A stretch of DNA of 64,000 nt from Desulfopila_A sp964446655 (GTDB lineage Bacteria; Desulfobacterota; Desulfobulbia; Desulfobulbales; Desulfocapsaceae): contig CAYUPL010000006.1 in the NCBI GenBank assembly GCA_964446655.1, positions 1 through 64,000 on the forward strand, written 5' to 3'. The notes under the pieces were generated by a model. That model saw only the letters and a list, made by a program, of their open reading frames with translations. It was not told where the DNA came from and ran no database searches. The stretch's first letter is position 1; every line of letters starts with the position of its first letter. Positions 1 to 9,421 of the stretch are shown here, one piece after another. The position numbers and the translations under genes were made by a program.

Positions 1-63
1 GCCGAGTCACTGGCAGCGCATGCGATTTGGCTGAGCTTCGTACGTAATCAGAATACATTATGA
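1..63 (+). CDS. Possible C-terminal end of an upstream gene (partial)
   Basis: Frame 1 is open from the window edge to a TGA at 61-63 and would encode about 20 residues (AESLAAHAIWLSFVRN...). A GC-rich hairpin begins 12 bases after the stop, which is the arrangement expected at the end of a gene. The other two forward frames close earlier. The fragment is too short to assign to a family and could be chance. Confidence 0.25.
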   Translation, partial: AESLAAHAIWLSFVRNQNTL

Positions 64-74
64 AGAAATCCCGG

Positions 75-110
75 CTGAGGGGCCGCTGAAGCGAGGCCCC
101 TCGGTTTCAT
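75..110. terminator. GC-rich hairpin, possible bidirectional terminator
   Basis: GAGGGGCC at 77-84 pairs perfectly with GGCCCCTC at 95-102, extended by two more pairs (one G-U) to 75-84/95-104 around a 10-base loop. A short T stretch follows on the plus strand. It lies between the putative gene end at 63 and the 3' end of ridA, so it could serve both. The T tract is weak. Confidence 0.45.
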
Positions 111-164
111 GCTATTGCGCAGGGAAAACACCACCGTCTCAACGCACTTTCGAGCACTTCAGGC

Positions 165-545
165 TCATTGCAACGATACTACGGCTTCGATTTCTATGCG
201 GGCATCAAGCGGTAGAGCGGCGACCTGAATCGTTGACCGGGCAGGAGGGCAGTCGTTGAAGAAGCCGGCATAAGCGGTGTTGACTTCAGCGAAATCTTTT
301 AAATCTTTTAAAAAAATAGTAGTTTTCACCACGTCGGTAAGTTGGCCGCCGGCTTCTGCCACTATTGCTTTCATGTTTTTCAGAATCTGTTCGGTCTGCT
401 CCGCCATAGTGCCGTCAACAAGCCGGCCGTTTTCCGGATTGAGGGGCAGCTGGCCGGAAATAAACAGCAGGTTTCCTGCAATAATTCCTTGTGAATAGGG
501 GCCAATAGCGGCTGGGGCGTTCGCTGTTTGCACAGGTTTTTTCAT
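165..545 (-). CDS. ridA: RidA family reactive intermediate/imine deaminase
   Basis: 126 aa, the usual RidA (YjgF/YER057c/UK114) length. RidA hydrolyses reactive enamine/imine intermediates released by PLP enzymes. Family motifs are visible: APAAIGPYSQG near the N-terminus, FISGQLPL, and PPARSTIQV with the substrate-binding Arg at about 103, followed by the acidic IEIEAV strand. The ATG at 545 is preceded by AAGGAGGAGAAAA, a near-ideal ribosome site, so the 16-codon upstream extension of the frame is not used. It stands alone and is transcribed away from the prkA operon. Function within this strain beyond the general detoxification role is inference. Confidence 0.93.
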   Translation of the reverse strand: MKKPVQTANAPAAIGPYSQGIIAGNLLFISGQLPLNPENGRLVDGTMAEQTEQILKNMKAIVAEAGGQLTDVVKTTIFLKDLKDFAEVNTAYAGFFNDCPPARSTIQVAALPLDARIEIEAVVSLQ

Positions 546-983
546 TTTTCTCCTCCTTGAGCGGTGCTCTTTTTTCCCTGATAGGTAACTCACACTTATC
601 CGTCAATATGGTGTCCTTCTGCCCGGATCACCAGTTACTCCAAATACGGGAACCGGATTTTTTTTCACAAAACAATGTGAAAAAAACCAGTCCTCTCAAC
701 CTTTCCAGTATACCACAAGCATTACTAATTCGAAATCCTAAGCAATGCTCCACAGAGGATGGATATGGAACCCGTCAAAAACAACCAGTAAAATAAATTT
801 GAATAACTCAAAGAATTTTGGGATCATAAAAGAGAGGCTGCATAGAGTATATTGTAATGATCAACTCTGCGTGATAACCATTTTTTTGAGGGACTGTCCC
901 TCTTTGAATGTGTACCGAAGAAAGTATGAAGAAGGATTTTATCTTCGACATTGCCTTAATTCTAGCTCCTTAAGGAGGCCAAA
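546..983. other. Intergenic region between ridA and prkA
   Basis: Divergent spacer of 438 bases holding both promoters. It contains a REP-like inverted repeat at 887-905 and, next to prkA, a 12-base palindrome CTCCTTAAGGAG at 966-977 whose right half is the prkA ribosome-binding site. I see no convincing gene or sigma-54 site in it. Confidence 0.6.
887..905. repeat. Short REP-like inverted repeat, copy 1
   Basis: GAGGGA at 888-893 and TCCCTC at 897-902 form a 6-bp stem with a CTG loop. A related sequence occurs in inverse orientation at 24484-24501 (reverse complement TGAGGACCGTCCCCCTTT against TGAGGGACTGTCCCTCTTT here). Two dispersed intergenic copies suggest a REP-like element. Confidence 0.4.
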
Positions 984-3044
984 ATGGCAACACCTAAGAA
1001 CGTGACGCTTCATCATCATATTACCGCTGTGAAGAAGGGCGAACGGGTTTTTGAAAATGCTTTCCAGAGCGTTTCCCGCATGGTTCTTCAGGGAAAAATA
1101 GACAAGGTCCTGGTGAATGGGAAGACAACCTTTGATTTTACGGTGTTCAGGGAGGGAAAAAAGCATATCATCGGCATGTATGATGAGATCAACTCCTTTG
1201 TGTCCTTCGTCAAAGATGCCGCCGAAGGCGGCTCTTCCAAAGAGATGGCCTTTGTGCTGGTCGGTGAGCCGGGCAACGGCAAAACCTATCTGGTGGAATA
1301 TGTCTGCGCCATGTACAGAAACTTTCTGCAGCAGCCTCGTAACAGGAAATACACCTTCAAATTCACGGGCCTTGAAGAGATAGGGAACTACGGCAACATC
1401 AAGGTAATTGAGTCACAGACATATGAGGACCCCATGGTTCTTGCCATGAACCTCCATGAAACCATGGAAGAGTCGCAAAATTATTTGACCCGTCGGTACA
1501 GGCTCTCAGACAGCCAACTGGCAATATGGTACGACAACTACCGTCCTCTGGGGGCCTGTTCAGCGTATATATGGAGCGATATCCGCAACCATACCGACGG
1601 AAAAATTGACGACATGCTGAAATTTATAGAGATTACCCCGGTGCCGTTGATTGAGAGCCTTGGTACGGTAACGGGTAAATATCCGGCCAAAGACAAGATC
1701 ACCTCCTCGGCTGTGGATCTTCTCGGAGAGGAGTCGATTCAAAGACTGCTCCATATCACCGACACTAACAACCCGTATCGTTTTGATCTGCGCCGCGGCG
1801 CCCTGGCCAGAGTAGCCGGCGGCGGCATCCATTTCAGCGATGAAATCTACAAAAACAAAAAGGATCTGGTCCAGGTCTACCTGGGTATCATTCAGAACAG
1901 GACCATTGAAATAGATGGGTATAAATGGCCCATAGATACACTTATTATAGCCACCTCCAACAACTCGGAATTCAACCGTTTTCTGGCGGAAAAGGAAGAA
2001 GCCCCCATTGTTGATCGCTGCCGTATCTGCTATGTGGCCCACAATACCAATTACAAACTGCAGCGACAGCTGACAGCCTATGCCGTCGGCAATGAGGCGA
2101 AGTCGACCCTTACGGGTGATGCCATGCATCAGGATCCCAACCTGAATTATGCCGCATCCATTGCCGTGGTGCTGACCCGTCTGCCGCGCAGTGAAAAACT
2201 GACAACCATAGAGACCATGAAACTGGCCTCGGGTGAAGTTGCCGGTGAAAAGAGTATCAAGACCCTCTCCGAGGTGATTGACACCTTAAATCAGGATCCC
2301 GATATCACCAAACGATTTGGTCAGAAGGGGCTGGGACAGAGAAATCTGGGTCGTTCCATTCAACTCCTTCTGGAAAGTTCGGAGACCAATGAGGGGTGCT
2401 GCATGTTTGCCTATGATGTCTTCCACGCTCTGGAACGTGTCATACTCGACTATGTTTCCGAGGCGGGTGACCGGACCAAGTTTCTCGAAGATCTCAAGAT
2501 CGCCAAAGGGCTTTATCGTGAAAGGATAATGACGGAGATGTTCAACGCCTATATGGATGAACCTTTGGCTATCCGCAAGGATGTGATGCACTATGTCAAT
2601 ATGATCATTGGTATCGATGCCGAGAATCTCGGCCCCGATAAAATGTGGAAATATAAAAATCCCCAGACCGGGGAACTGCAGGCTCTCAAAATAGATGAGA
2701 GGTATATCGATTCAGTGGAAGACCGGCTGGGGCTGAAGACCAAGGAGCAGAAGGAGACCTTCCGGACTTCCATCAGAAAAATTTACGGCCAGAAAATCTC
2801 GGTGGATCCCAATTATGACTTCATGGACAACCTTGAACTGGTCAAAGCCGTCACCGATGTACGGCTTAAATCCGATATCGCCGGCGCGGGCAGTCTGATA
2901 GGCGCCTTGGCCAACAGGACCAATGAAGAGAATCAGAAGCTCTACGACCGTATGGTCGATACCATGCTCAACAAGCTGAATTACTGTCAGACCTGTGCTC
3001 AGAAAACCATAGAATATTTCTGTACTCAGGAAGACGAAAACTAA
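984..3044 (+). CDS. prkA: PrkA-type serine protein kinase / AAA+ ATPase
   Basis: 686 aa, first gene of a four-gene cluster with YeaH, SpoVR and a second PrkA-like protein. PrkA proteins (E. coli YeaG, B. subtilis PrkA) are cytoplasmic AAA+ proteins with reported Ser/Thr kinase activity involved in stress and sporulation-type responses. Visible features: Walker A GEPGNGKT at residues 94-101, a Walker B-like region (GGGIHFSDEIY), the sensor-type stretch TLIIATSNNSEF, and a long helical C-terminal region typical of the family. The start is fixed by AAGGAGGCCAAA directly before the ATG. The SD sits inside a palindrome, which might modulate initiation. The target of the kinase cannot be read from sequence. 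Confidence 0.93.
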   Translation: MATPKNVTLHHHITAVKKGERVFENAFQSVSRMVLQGKIDKVLVNGKTTFDFTVFREGKKHIIGMYDEINSFVSFVKDAAEGGSSKEMAFVLVGEPGNGKTYLVEYVCAMYRNFLQQPRNRKYTFKFTGLEEIGNYGNIKVIESQTYEDPMVLAMNLHETMEESQNYLTRRYRLSDSQLAIWYDNYRPLGACSAYIWSDIRNHTDGKIDDMLKFIEITPVPLIESLGTVTGKYPAKDKITSSAVDLLGEESIQRLLHITDTNNPYRFDLRRGALARVAGGGIHFSDEIYKNKKDLVQVYLGIIQNRTIEIDGYKWPIDTLIIATSNNSEFNRFLAEKEEAPIVDRCRICYVAHNTNYKLQRQLTAYAVGNEAKSTLTGDAMHQDPNLNYAASIAVVLTRLPRSEKLTTIETMKLASGEVAGEKSIKTLSEVIDTLNQDPDITKRFGQKGLGQRNLGRSIQLLLESSETNEGCCMFAYDVFHALERVILDYVSEAGDRTKFLEDLKIAKGLYRERIMTEMFNAYMDEPLAIRKDVMHYVNMIIGIDAENLGPDKMWKYKNPQTGELQALKIDERYIDSVEDRLGLKTKEQKETFRTSIRKIYGQKISVDPNYDFMDNLELVKAVTDVRLKSDIAGAGSLIGALANRTNEENQKLYDRMVDTMLNKLNYCQTCAQKTIEYFCTQEDEN

Positions 3045-3067
3045 CCCAGGCAATCAGGGAAACAGGT

Positions 3068-4447
3068 ATGGCGCCGGGCGGAAGAGATATGAAACCCAAC
3101 CTTGAGATTTTTTACCGAAAACTGCGGGATAATCGCTTATCTTCAGCACAGAAGCGCATTATAGAGATTGAGCTTCGCCTGATTGAAGAGCATGAGGATG
3201 ATTGCAGCACGGTAATTCCGTCGGTAACGACTCTATGGGACTACAACGATCTGCAGATTCTGCAGCAAGGCTCCGTAATGAACGCGGCGGCCTATTCTTC
3301 CCAGACCCTCGATGATCTCGTTGCCAGGGACACGCAGCGGGAAAAGGATGGTTTTCCCCGCAAGATCCGCATCGGTAAGATGATCAAGCCGAGCCGGAAT
3401 GGTGATGCCAAGGTCATTGTCGTACCCACTACGGTGGAAGAAAAACTGCTGCATGATCAGATTCGGGACGATGAAGAGGAGAGCGAAGGTGAAGGCGGCA
3501 GTGGCGATGGCGAAGAGGGAGAGGTCATCGGTGAGCAGCCCGTGCGACAAGAGCAGGGCGGCGAGGGCGGCGCCGGGCAGGGTGACGGGGGGAGCCATGA
3601 AACCGATACCAATGCCTATGACATGGGGCGCATACTGACGGAGCAGTTCCAGCTGCCCAATCTGAAAGACAAAGGCAAAAAAAGGTCTTTTACCCGTTAC
3701 ACCTACGACCTGACCGATCGAAACAGAGGTTTCGGCCAGATAATCGATAAGAAAGCAACCCTGAGAAGCATCCTGAAGACCAATATCGGCCTTGGCCGTA
3801 TTCAGGCCGGACAGAGAATCAAACCGGAAGATCTTCTTATATCACCAGCGGACCGTGTCTATAAAATACTGTCACGAGAGAAGGATTACGAATCACAGGC
3901 GGTGGTCTTTTTTGTGCGGGACTATTCCGGTTCGATGCACGGTAATCCCACGGAACTGGTGGTGACCCAACATGTTCTTATTTATTCCTGGCTTACCTAC
4001 CAGTATGAAAACCAGATTAAAACGCGTTTCATTCTCCACGACACCGAGGCTCGGGAAGTGGATAATTTTCACACCTATTACAATCTTCGCGTGGCCGGTG
4101 GAACACAGGTGGCATCGGCCTACCGGCTTGTCAATGAAATCGTTGCCGAGGAGAACCTGGCCCGTGATTATAATATCTATATCTTTCACGGTACCGACGG
4201 GGACGACTGGGATACAAGCGGCAAGGAAACCATCCCGGAGCTTGAAAAGATGCTGCTCTATGCCAACCGGGTGGGTATAACCGTGGCCGAGAACGGCTAT
4301 GGCATAAGCGGTGGAACCGAGGTGGAAAAATATCTCACTAAATCTGGACTGCTGGAAGAGAAAAAGAGCCTTCTTCGACTTGATGTCATGAAGAAAGACA
4401 GCGATGAGGCACGCTTGATTGAGGGAATACGGCGGTTGACCTCTTGA
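3068..4447 (+). CDS. yeaH: YeaH/YhbH family protein (DUF444, VWA-like)
   Basis: 459 aa from the first ATG. An in-frame ATG at 3089 (MKPNLEIFYRK) has a GGAAGAG upstream and is an equally plausible start. The family partners PrkA in many proteobacteria. The N-terminal half contains a low-complexity acidic, Gly-rich linker (residues about 135-180). The C-terminal half is von Willebrand A-like, with a MIDAS-type DYSGSM at about residue 285 and TDGDDWD further on. Spacing of 23 bases after prkA indicates co-transcription. The precise biochemical role is unknown. A scaffold or regulator of the kinase is the usual proposal. Confidence 0.9.
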   Translation: MAPGGRDMKPNLEIFYRKLRDNRLSSAQKRIIEIELRLIEEHEDDCSTVIPSVTTLWDYNDLQILQQGSVMNAAAYSSQTLDDLVARDTQREKDGFPRKIRIGKMIKPSRNGDAKVIVVPTTVEEKLLHDQIRDDEEESEGEGGSGDGEEGEVIGEQPVRQEQGGEGGAGQGDGGSHETDTNAYDMGRILTEQFQLPNLKDKGKKRSFTRYTYDLTDRNRGFGQIIDKKATLRSILKTNIGLGRIQAGQRIKPEDLLISPADRVYKILSREKDYESQAVVFFVRDYSGSMHGNPTELVVTQHVLIYSWLTYQYENQIKTRFILHDTEAREVDNFHTYYNLRVAGGTQVASAYRLVNEIVAEENLARDYNIYIFHGTDGDDWDTSGKETIPELEKMLLYANRVGITVAENGYGISGGTEVEKYLTKSGLLEEKKSLLRLDVMKKDSDEARLIEGIRRLTS

Positions 4448-4537
4448 GCTTACCTCTTTTTTTATAGTGCTGCCGCAGCAGCAAGCGGTTGTTTGAGCGG
4501 CCCACACCTGATACAACAAAGGTAGAGGACGATAGCG

Positions 4538-6172
4538 ATGGAACTGATCAGCCAGCATGCCAAAAAGATAATGGAAGGTTGCAAGGAACGAGCCCGGCAG
4601 ATGGGGTTGAGCTTCCAGGATGAAAGTCTTGAATATATCGTCACCAATCGGGATCTGCTTGAGCTGTCGCCCAAAAATATGATTCCCACCTTGTATGACT
4701 ACTGGGTGCAGGATGTCGAGGTACTGAAAGAGAAGGGCCGCTATGAACTCTACCCGGGTAATCCCTATGAGACGGTTATCAATACCCGACCGGCCATCTC
4801 CTTTTACAATGACAACAATCCCGACTGGCTTAATGTGATGATTTTTTACCATGTCATCGGCCATATCGATTTTTTTCAGAACAATCTCTATTTTCGCCAT
4901 ACCTGGGACTACGATTTTGTTTCCAGAGCGCTCTCCGATAAACGGATGATTGCTAAGTTACGTTCGGAAAAGGGCAGGTGGGTGGATTATGTTATTGAGT
5001 TTGCCAGGGCGATCGATAATCTGGTGGGATATCACGGAGAGTTGGCCAGATTTTCCGGGCCGGAAAAAGGACGCAAGCTGAGCAGGCTTGACTATTACTT
5101 CGATATCTTTCTACAGGGTGATACCAAGGTTTCCGTGGCGACCTATGTCAAGGAAATTGAACGTTATAACCTTCTGGTAAAGGAAAACCCGGACGAAGCG
5201 GAGCATCGTTTCATTGAAAGTATTCAGGCGCAATATGCCGAGTTTGAGTCGCTGTACAGTAAATATCTCCAGGATCGTACACGGCGCGGCAGCCCGGATC
5301 TTTTCCAGTTTCTCATGGAAAATTCTGATTTTCTTAATAAGGAGAAGAATCGTTGGATGCTGATGGTATTGGAATCGGTTCGGGCCACTTCCCTCTATTT
5401 TCAGCCGCAGATCAGGACCAAAATTCTCAATGAAGGGTGGGCCAGCTATTGGCACGAAGAACTTTTCTTAAATGACGACCGTATCAGCGGCCATGAAGTG
5501 GACTTTGCCATAGTCAATGCCAAGGTGACTTCGATACCCCGGGTCGGATTGAACCCGTATGCGCTGGGAATGCGCCTGTTTTCCTATATTGAAGACCTGG
5601 GGAACAAGGGTAAAATATCACGGGCGTTTCGCTATCTTCAGGACAAGGGACTGCGTGATGTCTTTGACGACAAGACGCAGGGAGGGCGGGATTTTATTTT
5701 TCACGTTCGGGAAAACTGTTCCGATTCGATGTTCATAAACACCTTTATTGATCAGGATTTTATCGACCTGCACAAGCTGTTTGTGGCCGGCAAGCGAATG
5801 AACAGGGAGCGCATGACATGGCAGTATTATGTCAAAAGCAGGGATGCGGAGCAGTATAAGCAGATGGTACTCGATTCCCTTTATCACCCTCCATCGATTA
5901 AAATCAGTGTGCTGGAAGATAACAGCCTGCTTCTCAATCATCTTTTTGAGGGAAAACCGCTGGTGCAGGATTATATCAAAGGGACTTTGCTTGGTATCGA
6001 GTATCTGTGGGGGAATCAGGTATACCTAGACACTTCCGAAGTTCAGTTGCGCAAGATGCCCGCCTCGGCCGAAGGGCCGGCCAAAAACGAGAAACCGCCA
6101 CAGGAAATCAGCTGGCATCGCGTGCGATACAGGATGAAGGACAGGATTTTGAGCAGGAAGGAACTTGGCTGA
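4538..6172 (+). CDS. spoVR: SpoVR family protein
   Basis: 544 aa, similar in layout to SpoVR of Bacillus and YcgB of E. coli. Recognisable stretches include the N-terminal region with YELYPGNPYETVINTRPA, the HxDFF-like HIDFFQNNLYF segment and the central NEGWASYWHEE motif with its His/Glu pair, which is typical of the family and suggests a metal site. SpoVR, YeaH and PrkA occur together so often that they are treated as one functional module. Here they are contiguous on one strand. In Bacillus SpoVR affects spore cortex. In non-sporulating proteobacteria the role is unknown. Gap of 90 bases to yeaH. Confidence 0.92.
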   Translation: MELISQHAKKIMEGCKERARQMGLSFQDESLEYIVTNRDLLELSPKNMIPTLYDYWVQDVEVLKEKGRYELYPGNPYETVINTRPAISFYNDNNPDWLNVMIFYHVIGHIDFFQNNLYFRHTWDYDFVSRALSDKRMIAKLRSEKGRWVDYVIEFARAIDNLVGYHGELARFSGPEKGRKLSRLDYYFDIFLQGDTKVSVATYVKEIERYNLLVKENPDEAEHRFIESIQAQYAEFESLYSKYLQDRTRRGSPDLFQFLMENSDFLNKEKNRWMLMVLESVRATSLYFQPQIRTKILNEGWASYWHEELFLNDDRISGHEVDFAIVNAKVTSIPRVGLNPYALGMRLFSYIEDLGNKGKISRAFRYLQDKGLRDVFDDKTQGGRDFIFHVRENCSDSMFINTFIDQDFIDLHKLFVAGKRMNRERMTWQYYVKSRDAEQYKQMVLDSLYHPPSIKISVLEDNSLLLNHLFEGKPLVQDYIKGTLLGIEYLWGNQVYLDTSEVQLRKMPASAEGPAKNEKPPQEISWHRVRYRMKDRILSRKELG

Positions 6173-6234
6173 TTGAATCATCCCGGCTGTCTGGTAATGC
6201 GGTCGGTTTTTTTATAATAGAGGTATGAATCACT

Positions 6235-8529
6235 ATGCCGAATGTTATTAAAGCGCTGGAAAATATCCGCCAGAGTGAAAGCGAGTGGAAACTTCGGCCG
6301 ACGCTTTCCTATAGAGAATTTATGGAGAAGCTCAGTCTTCATCCGGAATGGATTCTCCGCAATGTATATCAGTTTTATGCTGATATGTTCAATACCTATG
6401 TGACGGCCGAACAGGATGAATATCACGACGACCCTGAATCAATCAACTACCTCGGTTATGACAGTTCCAGACTTTTTGTGGAAAACTCGGACAGGCCTTT
6501 TTTTGCCGACAGGCTATTTGCCAACCGTCTTGTCAGACATGTGGAGTCTCTTTCCGTCGGAGCGCAGCAGAACAAAATCTATATCTTTGAAGGCCCTCAC
6601 GGAAGTGGTAAATCGACTTTCCTCAATAATCTGTTGCGCAAGTTCGAGGAATATTCAGCCACCGAGGAAGGACAGCGCTATGAAACCGTCTGGCGTCTTA
6701 AACGTGACCACCTTGTCGGCGGTGTTCATTCTCTTAATACGTTGACGGACAGGCTGGCCTGGTATCTCGAAAATGAAGGAAAGGGGGATCTGGCCGAGGA
6801 GATGCGCAGTGCCTGCGCCGGGAACAGCGCCGACTTAGGTTCCCATTTTGAGGTAGCTTGTCCGAGTCATGACAATCCCATTCTCCATATGCCGAAAAAT
6901 ACCCGCCGGCAGTTCTTTGATGACCTGTTGGATAATGAAGAGTTCAAATGGAAACTGTTTACGGAAAAGAAATATGAATGGGTGTTCCGAGATTCTCCCT
7001 GTACCATTTGTCTGTCGTTGTATCAGGCACTTATGCGGCTGCATAATGATCCCCGAAAAGTCCTGGAAATGGTGTATGCCAGGCCCTATACGGTGAACAG
7101 GCGAGTGGGAGAGGGGATTTCGGTGTATAATCCAGGAGATAAACCACTGCGCACTGCCGTTCTGCATAATAAGATCGTACAACAGTATCTGGACGCCCAT
7201 TTCAGTGAATCCAATCGCATTAACTACATCTACTCGGCGTATGCCAAAACCAATGACGGAATCTATGCCTTGATGGATATTAAGTCGCATAATGCCGACC
7301 GACTCATGGAGCTTCACAATATCATCAGTGATGGAGTGCATAAAGTTGAAGATACAGAGGAATATGTCACATCACTGTTGCTTGCTCTCATGAATCCGGA
7401 AGATAAAAAGATGCTGAAAGACCTGCAGGCGTTTTCCGATCGGATAGAATATATAAATATCCCCTATATTCTCGATTTGAAAACCGAGGTGGAAATATAC
7501 CGCAACACCTTCGGTAAGCACATCGATGAGAGTTTTCTCCCGAGAGTTCTGCACAATTTTGCCAGGGTCATCATCGCCACCAGGCTGCACACTCACTCCG
7601 AGGCTATGCTCGACTGGATCGTCAACCCGGAAAAATATGACCTCTATTGTGATCAAAATCTCCAGTTGCTCAAAATGGAAATCTATACCGGCCATATTCC
7701 GAAGTGGATATCGGATGAGGATTTTAAAAAATTAACGGCCAAAAGACGACAGAAGATTATCGCCGAGTCGGAAAAGGACGGCTGGAAGGGATTATCCGGC
7801 AGGGATTCATTGAAAATGTTTAATGAATTTTTTGCCAACTATTCCTCCGAGGATAAACTTATCGATATGTCGATGCTCGTTCAGTTTTTTAAAAAATACT
7901 GTAAGCAGGACAAAGAAATCCTCCCGCCGGGCTTTCTCAATTCACTTTTAAAAATGTATAATTATTCAATTTTACAAGAAGTAAAGGAATCTTTATACTA
8001 CTACAACGAGGAGCAGATAAGCCGTAGTATCAAAAATTACATGTTTGCAGTGAATTTTGAACCCGGTACCGTTGAAAGCTGCAAGTTCACCGGCGATAAA
8101 ATTGAGGTGGACGATGAGTTTTTTCACCGTATCGAGTCAAGATTGTTGAGTGATATCCGTGACGCTGCAACTTTCAGAAGTGATGTCCAGAAACAGTATA
8201 CCTCCGTGACGCTGCCGCAGGAAATTTTACGGGATAATATTGATATTTCCGAGACGAACCTCTTTAAACACCTGCATGATAAATATGTTCACAAGCTTAA
8301 GGAAAAAGTGCTGGAACCGTTTCTGAAGAATGAGAATTTTCGTATGGCTGTCAAGGATTACGGCAAAGAGTCTTTCAGAACCTATGATAAAAAAATCCGC
8401 TACGATGTTACCTTTATGCTGGAAAACCTGCAGAAAAAATATCATTATTCCAGTAGAGGAGCGCAGGAAACCTGTATCTATGTTATTGATAACAATCTGG
8501 CCAAGATTTTTTCCGGGATGCTCGAGTGA
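6235..8529 (+). CDS. Second, divergent PrkA-like P-loop kinase
   Basis: 764 aa, closing the PrkA/YeaH/SpoVR operon 62 bases after spoVR. Walker A is GPHGSGKST at residues 120-128. A CPSH motif at 209-212, followed by DNPI, resembles the CPxHExPL segment of PrkA proteins, and a CTIC at 256-259 may complete a four-ligand zinc site. The remainder is charged and helical. It is longer than typical PrkA and clearly not a recent duplicate of the 686-aa protein at 984-3044. Membership in the PrkA family is inferred from the P-loop, the CPxH segment, length and context. Kinase activity and partners are not evident from sequence. Confidence 0.8.
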   Translation: MPNVIKALENIRQSESEWKLRPTLSYREFMEKLSLHPEWILRNVYQFYADMFNTYVTAEQDEYHDDPESINYLGYDSSRLFVENSDRPFFADRLFANRLVRHVESLSVGAQQNKIYIFEGPHGSGKSTFLNNLLRKFEEYSATEEGQRYETVWRLKRDHLVGGVHSLNTLTDRLAWYLENEGKGDLAEEMRSACAGNSADLGSHFEVACPSHDNPILHMPKNTRRQFFDDLLDNEEFKWKLFTEKKYEWVFRDSPCTICLSLYQALMRLHNDPRKVLEMVYARPYTVNRRVGEGISVYNPGDKPLRTAVLHNKIVQQYLDAHFSESNRINYIYSAYAKTNDGIYALMDIKSHNADRLMELHNIISDGVHKVEDTEEYVTSLLLALMNPEDKKMLKDLQAFSDRIEYINIPYILDLKTEVEIYRNTFGKHIDESFLPRVLHNFARVIIATRLHTHSEAMLDWIVNPEKYDLYCDQNLQLLKMEIYTGHIPKWISDEDFKKLTAKRRQKIIAESEKDGWKGLSGRDSLKMFNEFFANYSSEDKLIDMSMLVQFFKKYCKQDKEILPPGFLNSLLKMYNYSILQEVKESLYYYNEEQISRSIKNYMFAVNFEPGTVESCKFTGDKIEVDDEFFHRIESRLLSDIRDAATFRSDVQKQYTSVTLPQEILRDNIDISETNLFKHLHDKYVHKLKEKVLEPFLKNENFRMAVKDYGKESFRTYDKKIRYDVTFMLENLQKKYHYSSRGAQETCIYVIDNNLAKIFSGMLE

Positions 8530-8608
8530 TACGTTCTCTGCCCCGCATCTCTGCCGGAAAGGCGGTTGCGGGGAGTTCTGCTTTAAAGTTTGTAGTATTT
8601 TTGCTTTA

Positions 8609-8645
8609 CCGGGCAGGTTTATCCTGCCCGGCCTTTTCGCTTTCT
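8609..8645 (+). terminator. Rho-independent terminator after the prkA operon
   Basis: CCGGGCAGG at 8609-8617 pairs perfectly with CCTGCCCGG at 8623-8631 around a 5-base loop, followed by CCTTTTCGCTTT. It lies 80 bases after the stop of the second PrkA-like gene. Confidence 0.8.
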
Positions 8646-8824
8646 CCTTCTTGCCGGTTTGAAAAATATCCAGTCATTACTATAATTACATGAGTTCCAT
8701 CTCAAGGTTGCAATTTTATTGGTTTGAGAGCCGGGTAAAGGTGATATCTACCCACCTTGGCCCTGTTTTTTTGAGAATGTCGCCACCGTGACGTAACAAT
8801 TTCATATCAGAGGAGGATGTATTC

Positions 8825-9325
8825 ATGGCCACTATTGCATTGAAAGGTAATCCAATTGAAACTATAGGGGAACTTCCCGCAGTCGGCAGTAAGGTTCCGG
8901 GCTTTACCCTGACCAAAACCGATCTGTCGGACTGTGCCCTTGCTGATTTTGCCGGCAAGAATCTTGTTTTCAGTATTTTCCCGAGTATCGACACTCCGGT
9001 CTGCGCCGCATCTGTAAGAAGATTTAACAGCGATGCATCATCTTTAGATAATACCGTCGTTCTTTGCATTTCGGCTGATCTACCCTTTGCCCATACTCGC
9101 TTCTGCGAAGGCGAAGGCCTGAAAAACGTTGTTTCCCTGTCGAACTTTCGATCGGCCAATTTCGGCAAGGATTTCGGGGTGGAAATAACCACCGGCCCGC
9201 TCACCGGACTGCTCTCTCGAGCTGTGGTGATTGTTGATGCGGAAGGCGTCGTAAAGTATACCGAGCAGGTTCCTGAAATAACCCAAGATCCTGATTACGA
9301 TGCTGCTTTGGCGGTCTTGAAGTAA
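8825..9325 (+). CDS. tpx: Thiol peroxidase (2-Cys peroxiredoxin, Tpx type)
   Basis: 166 aa, the standard Tpx length. Tpx reduces hydrogen and alkyl peroxides with electrons from thioredoxin. The peroxidatic Cys is C60 in SIDTPVC and the resolving Cys is C94 in TRFCEGEG, both in Tpx-specific contexts. The C-terminal EVPEITQDPDY-like ending is also typical. AGAGGAGG precedes the ATG. It is monocistronic or leads pgeF. In an anaerobe this is an oxidative-stress defence gene (inference). Confidence 0.95.
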   Translation: MATIALKGNPIETIGELPAVGSKVPGFTLTKTDLSDCALADFAGKNLVFSIFPSIDTPVCAASVRRFNSDASSLDNTVVLCISADLPFAHTRFCEGEGLKNVVSLSNFRSANFGKDFGVEITTGPLTGLLSRAVVIVDAEGVVKYTEQVPEITQDPDYDAALAVLK

Positions 9326-9421
9326 CCGCTGTGAAGTAGTAAATATGCCAAAGCAGGACAAGCGGGCAGGATAGTGTCTTCAGGATATGAGGTGTTTTTT
9401 AGACCGGGAGTGTTTGAGACA

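Noticed and set aside
1560..2129. 189-codon minus-strand open frame
   Set aside because: It lies fully inside prkA in the opposite direction. Same argument of shadow frame.
3893..4900. 335-codon minus-strand open frame
   Set aside because: It lies antisense to yeaH and the start of spoVR, which are both strongly supported. It has no ribosome site and reads like a shadow of the coding frame.
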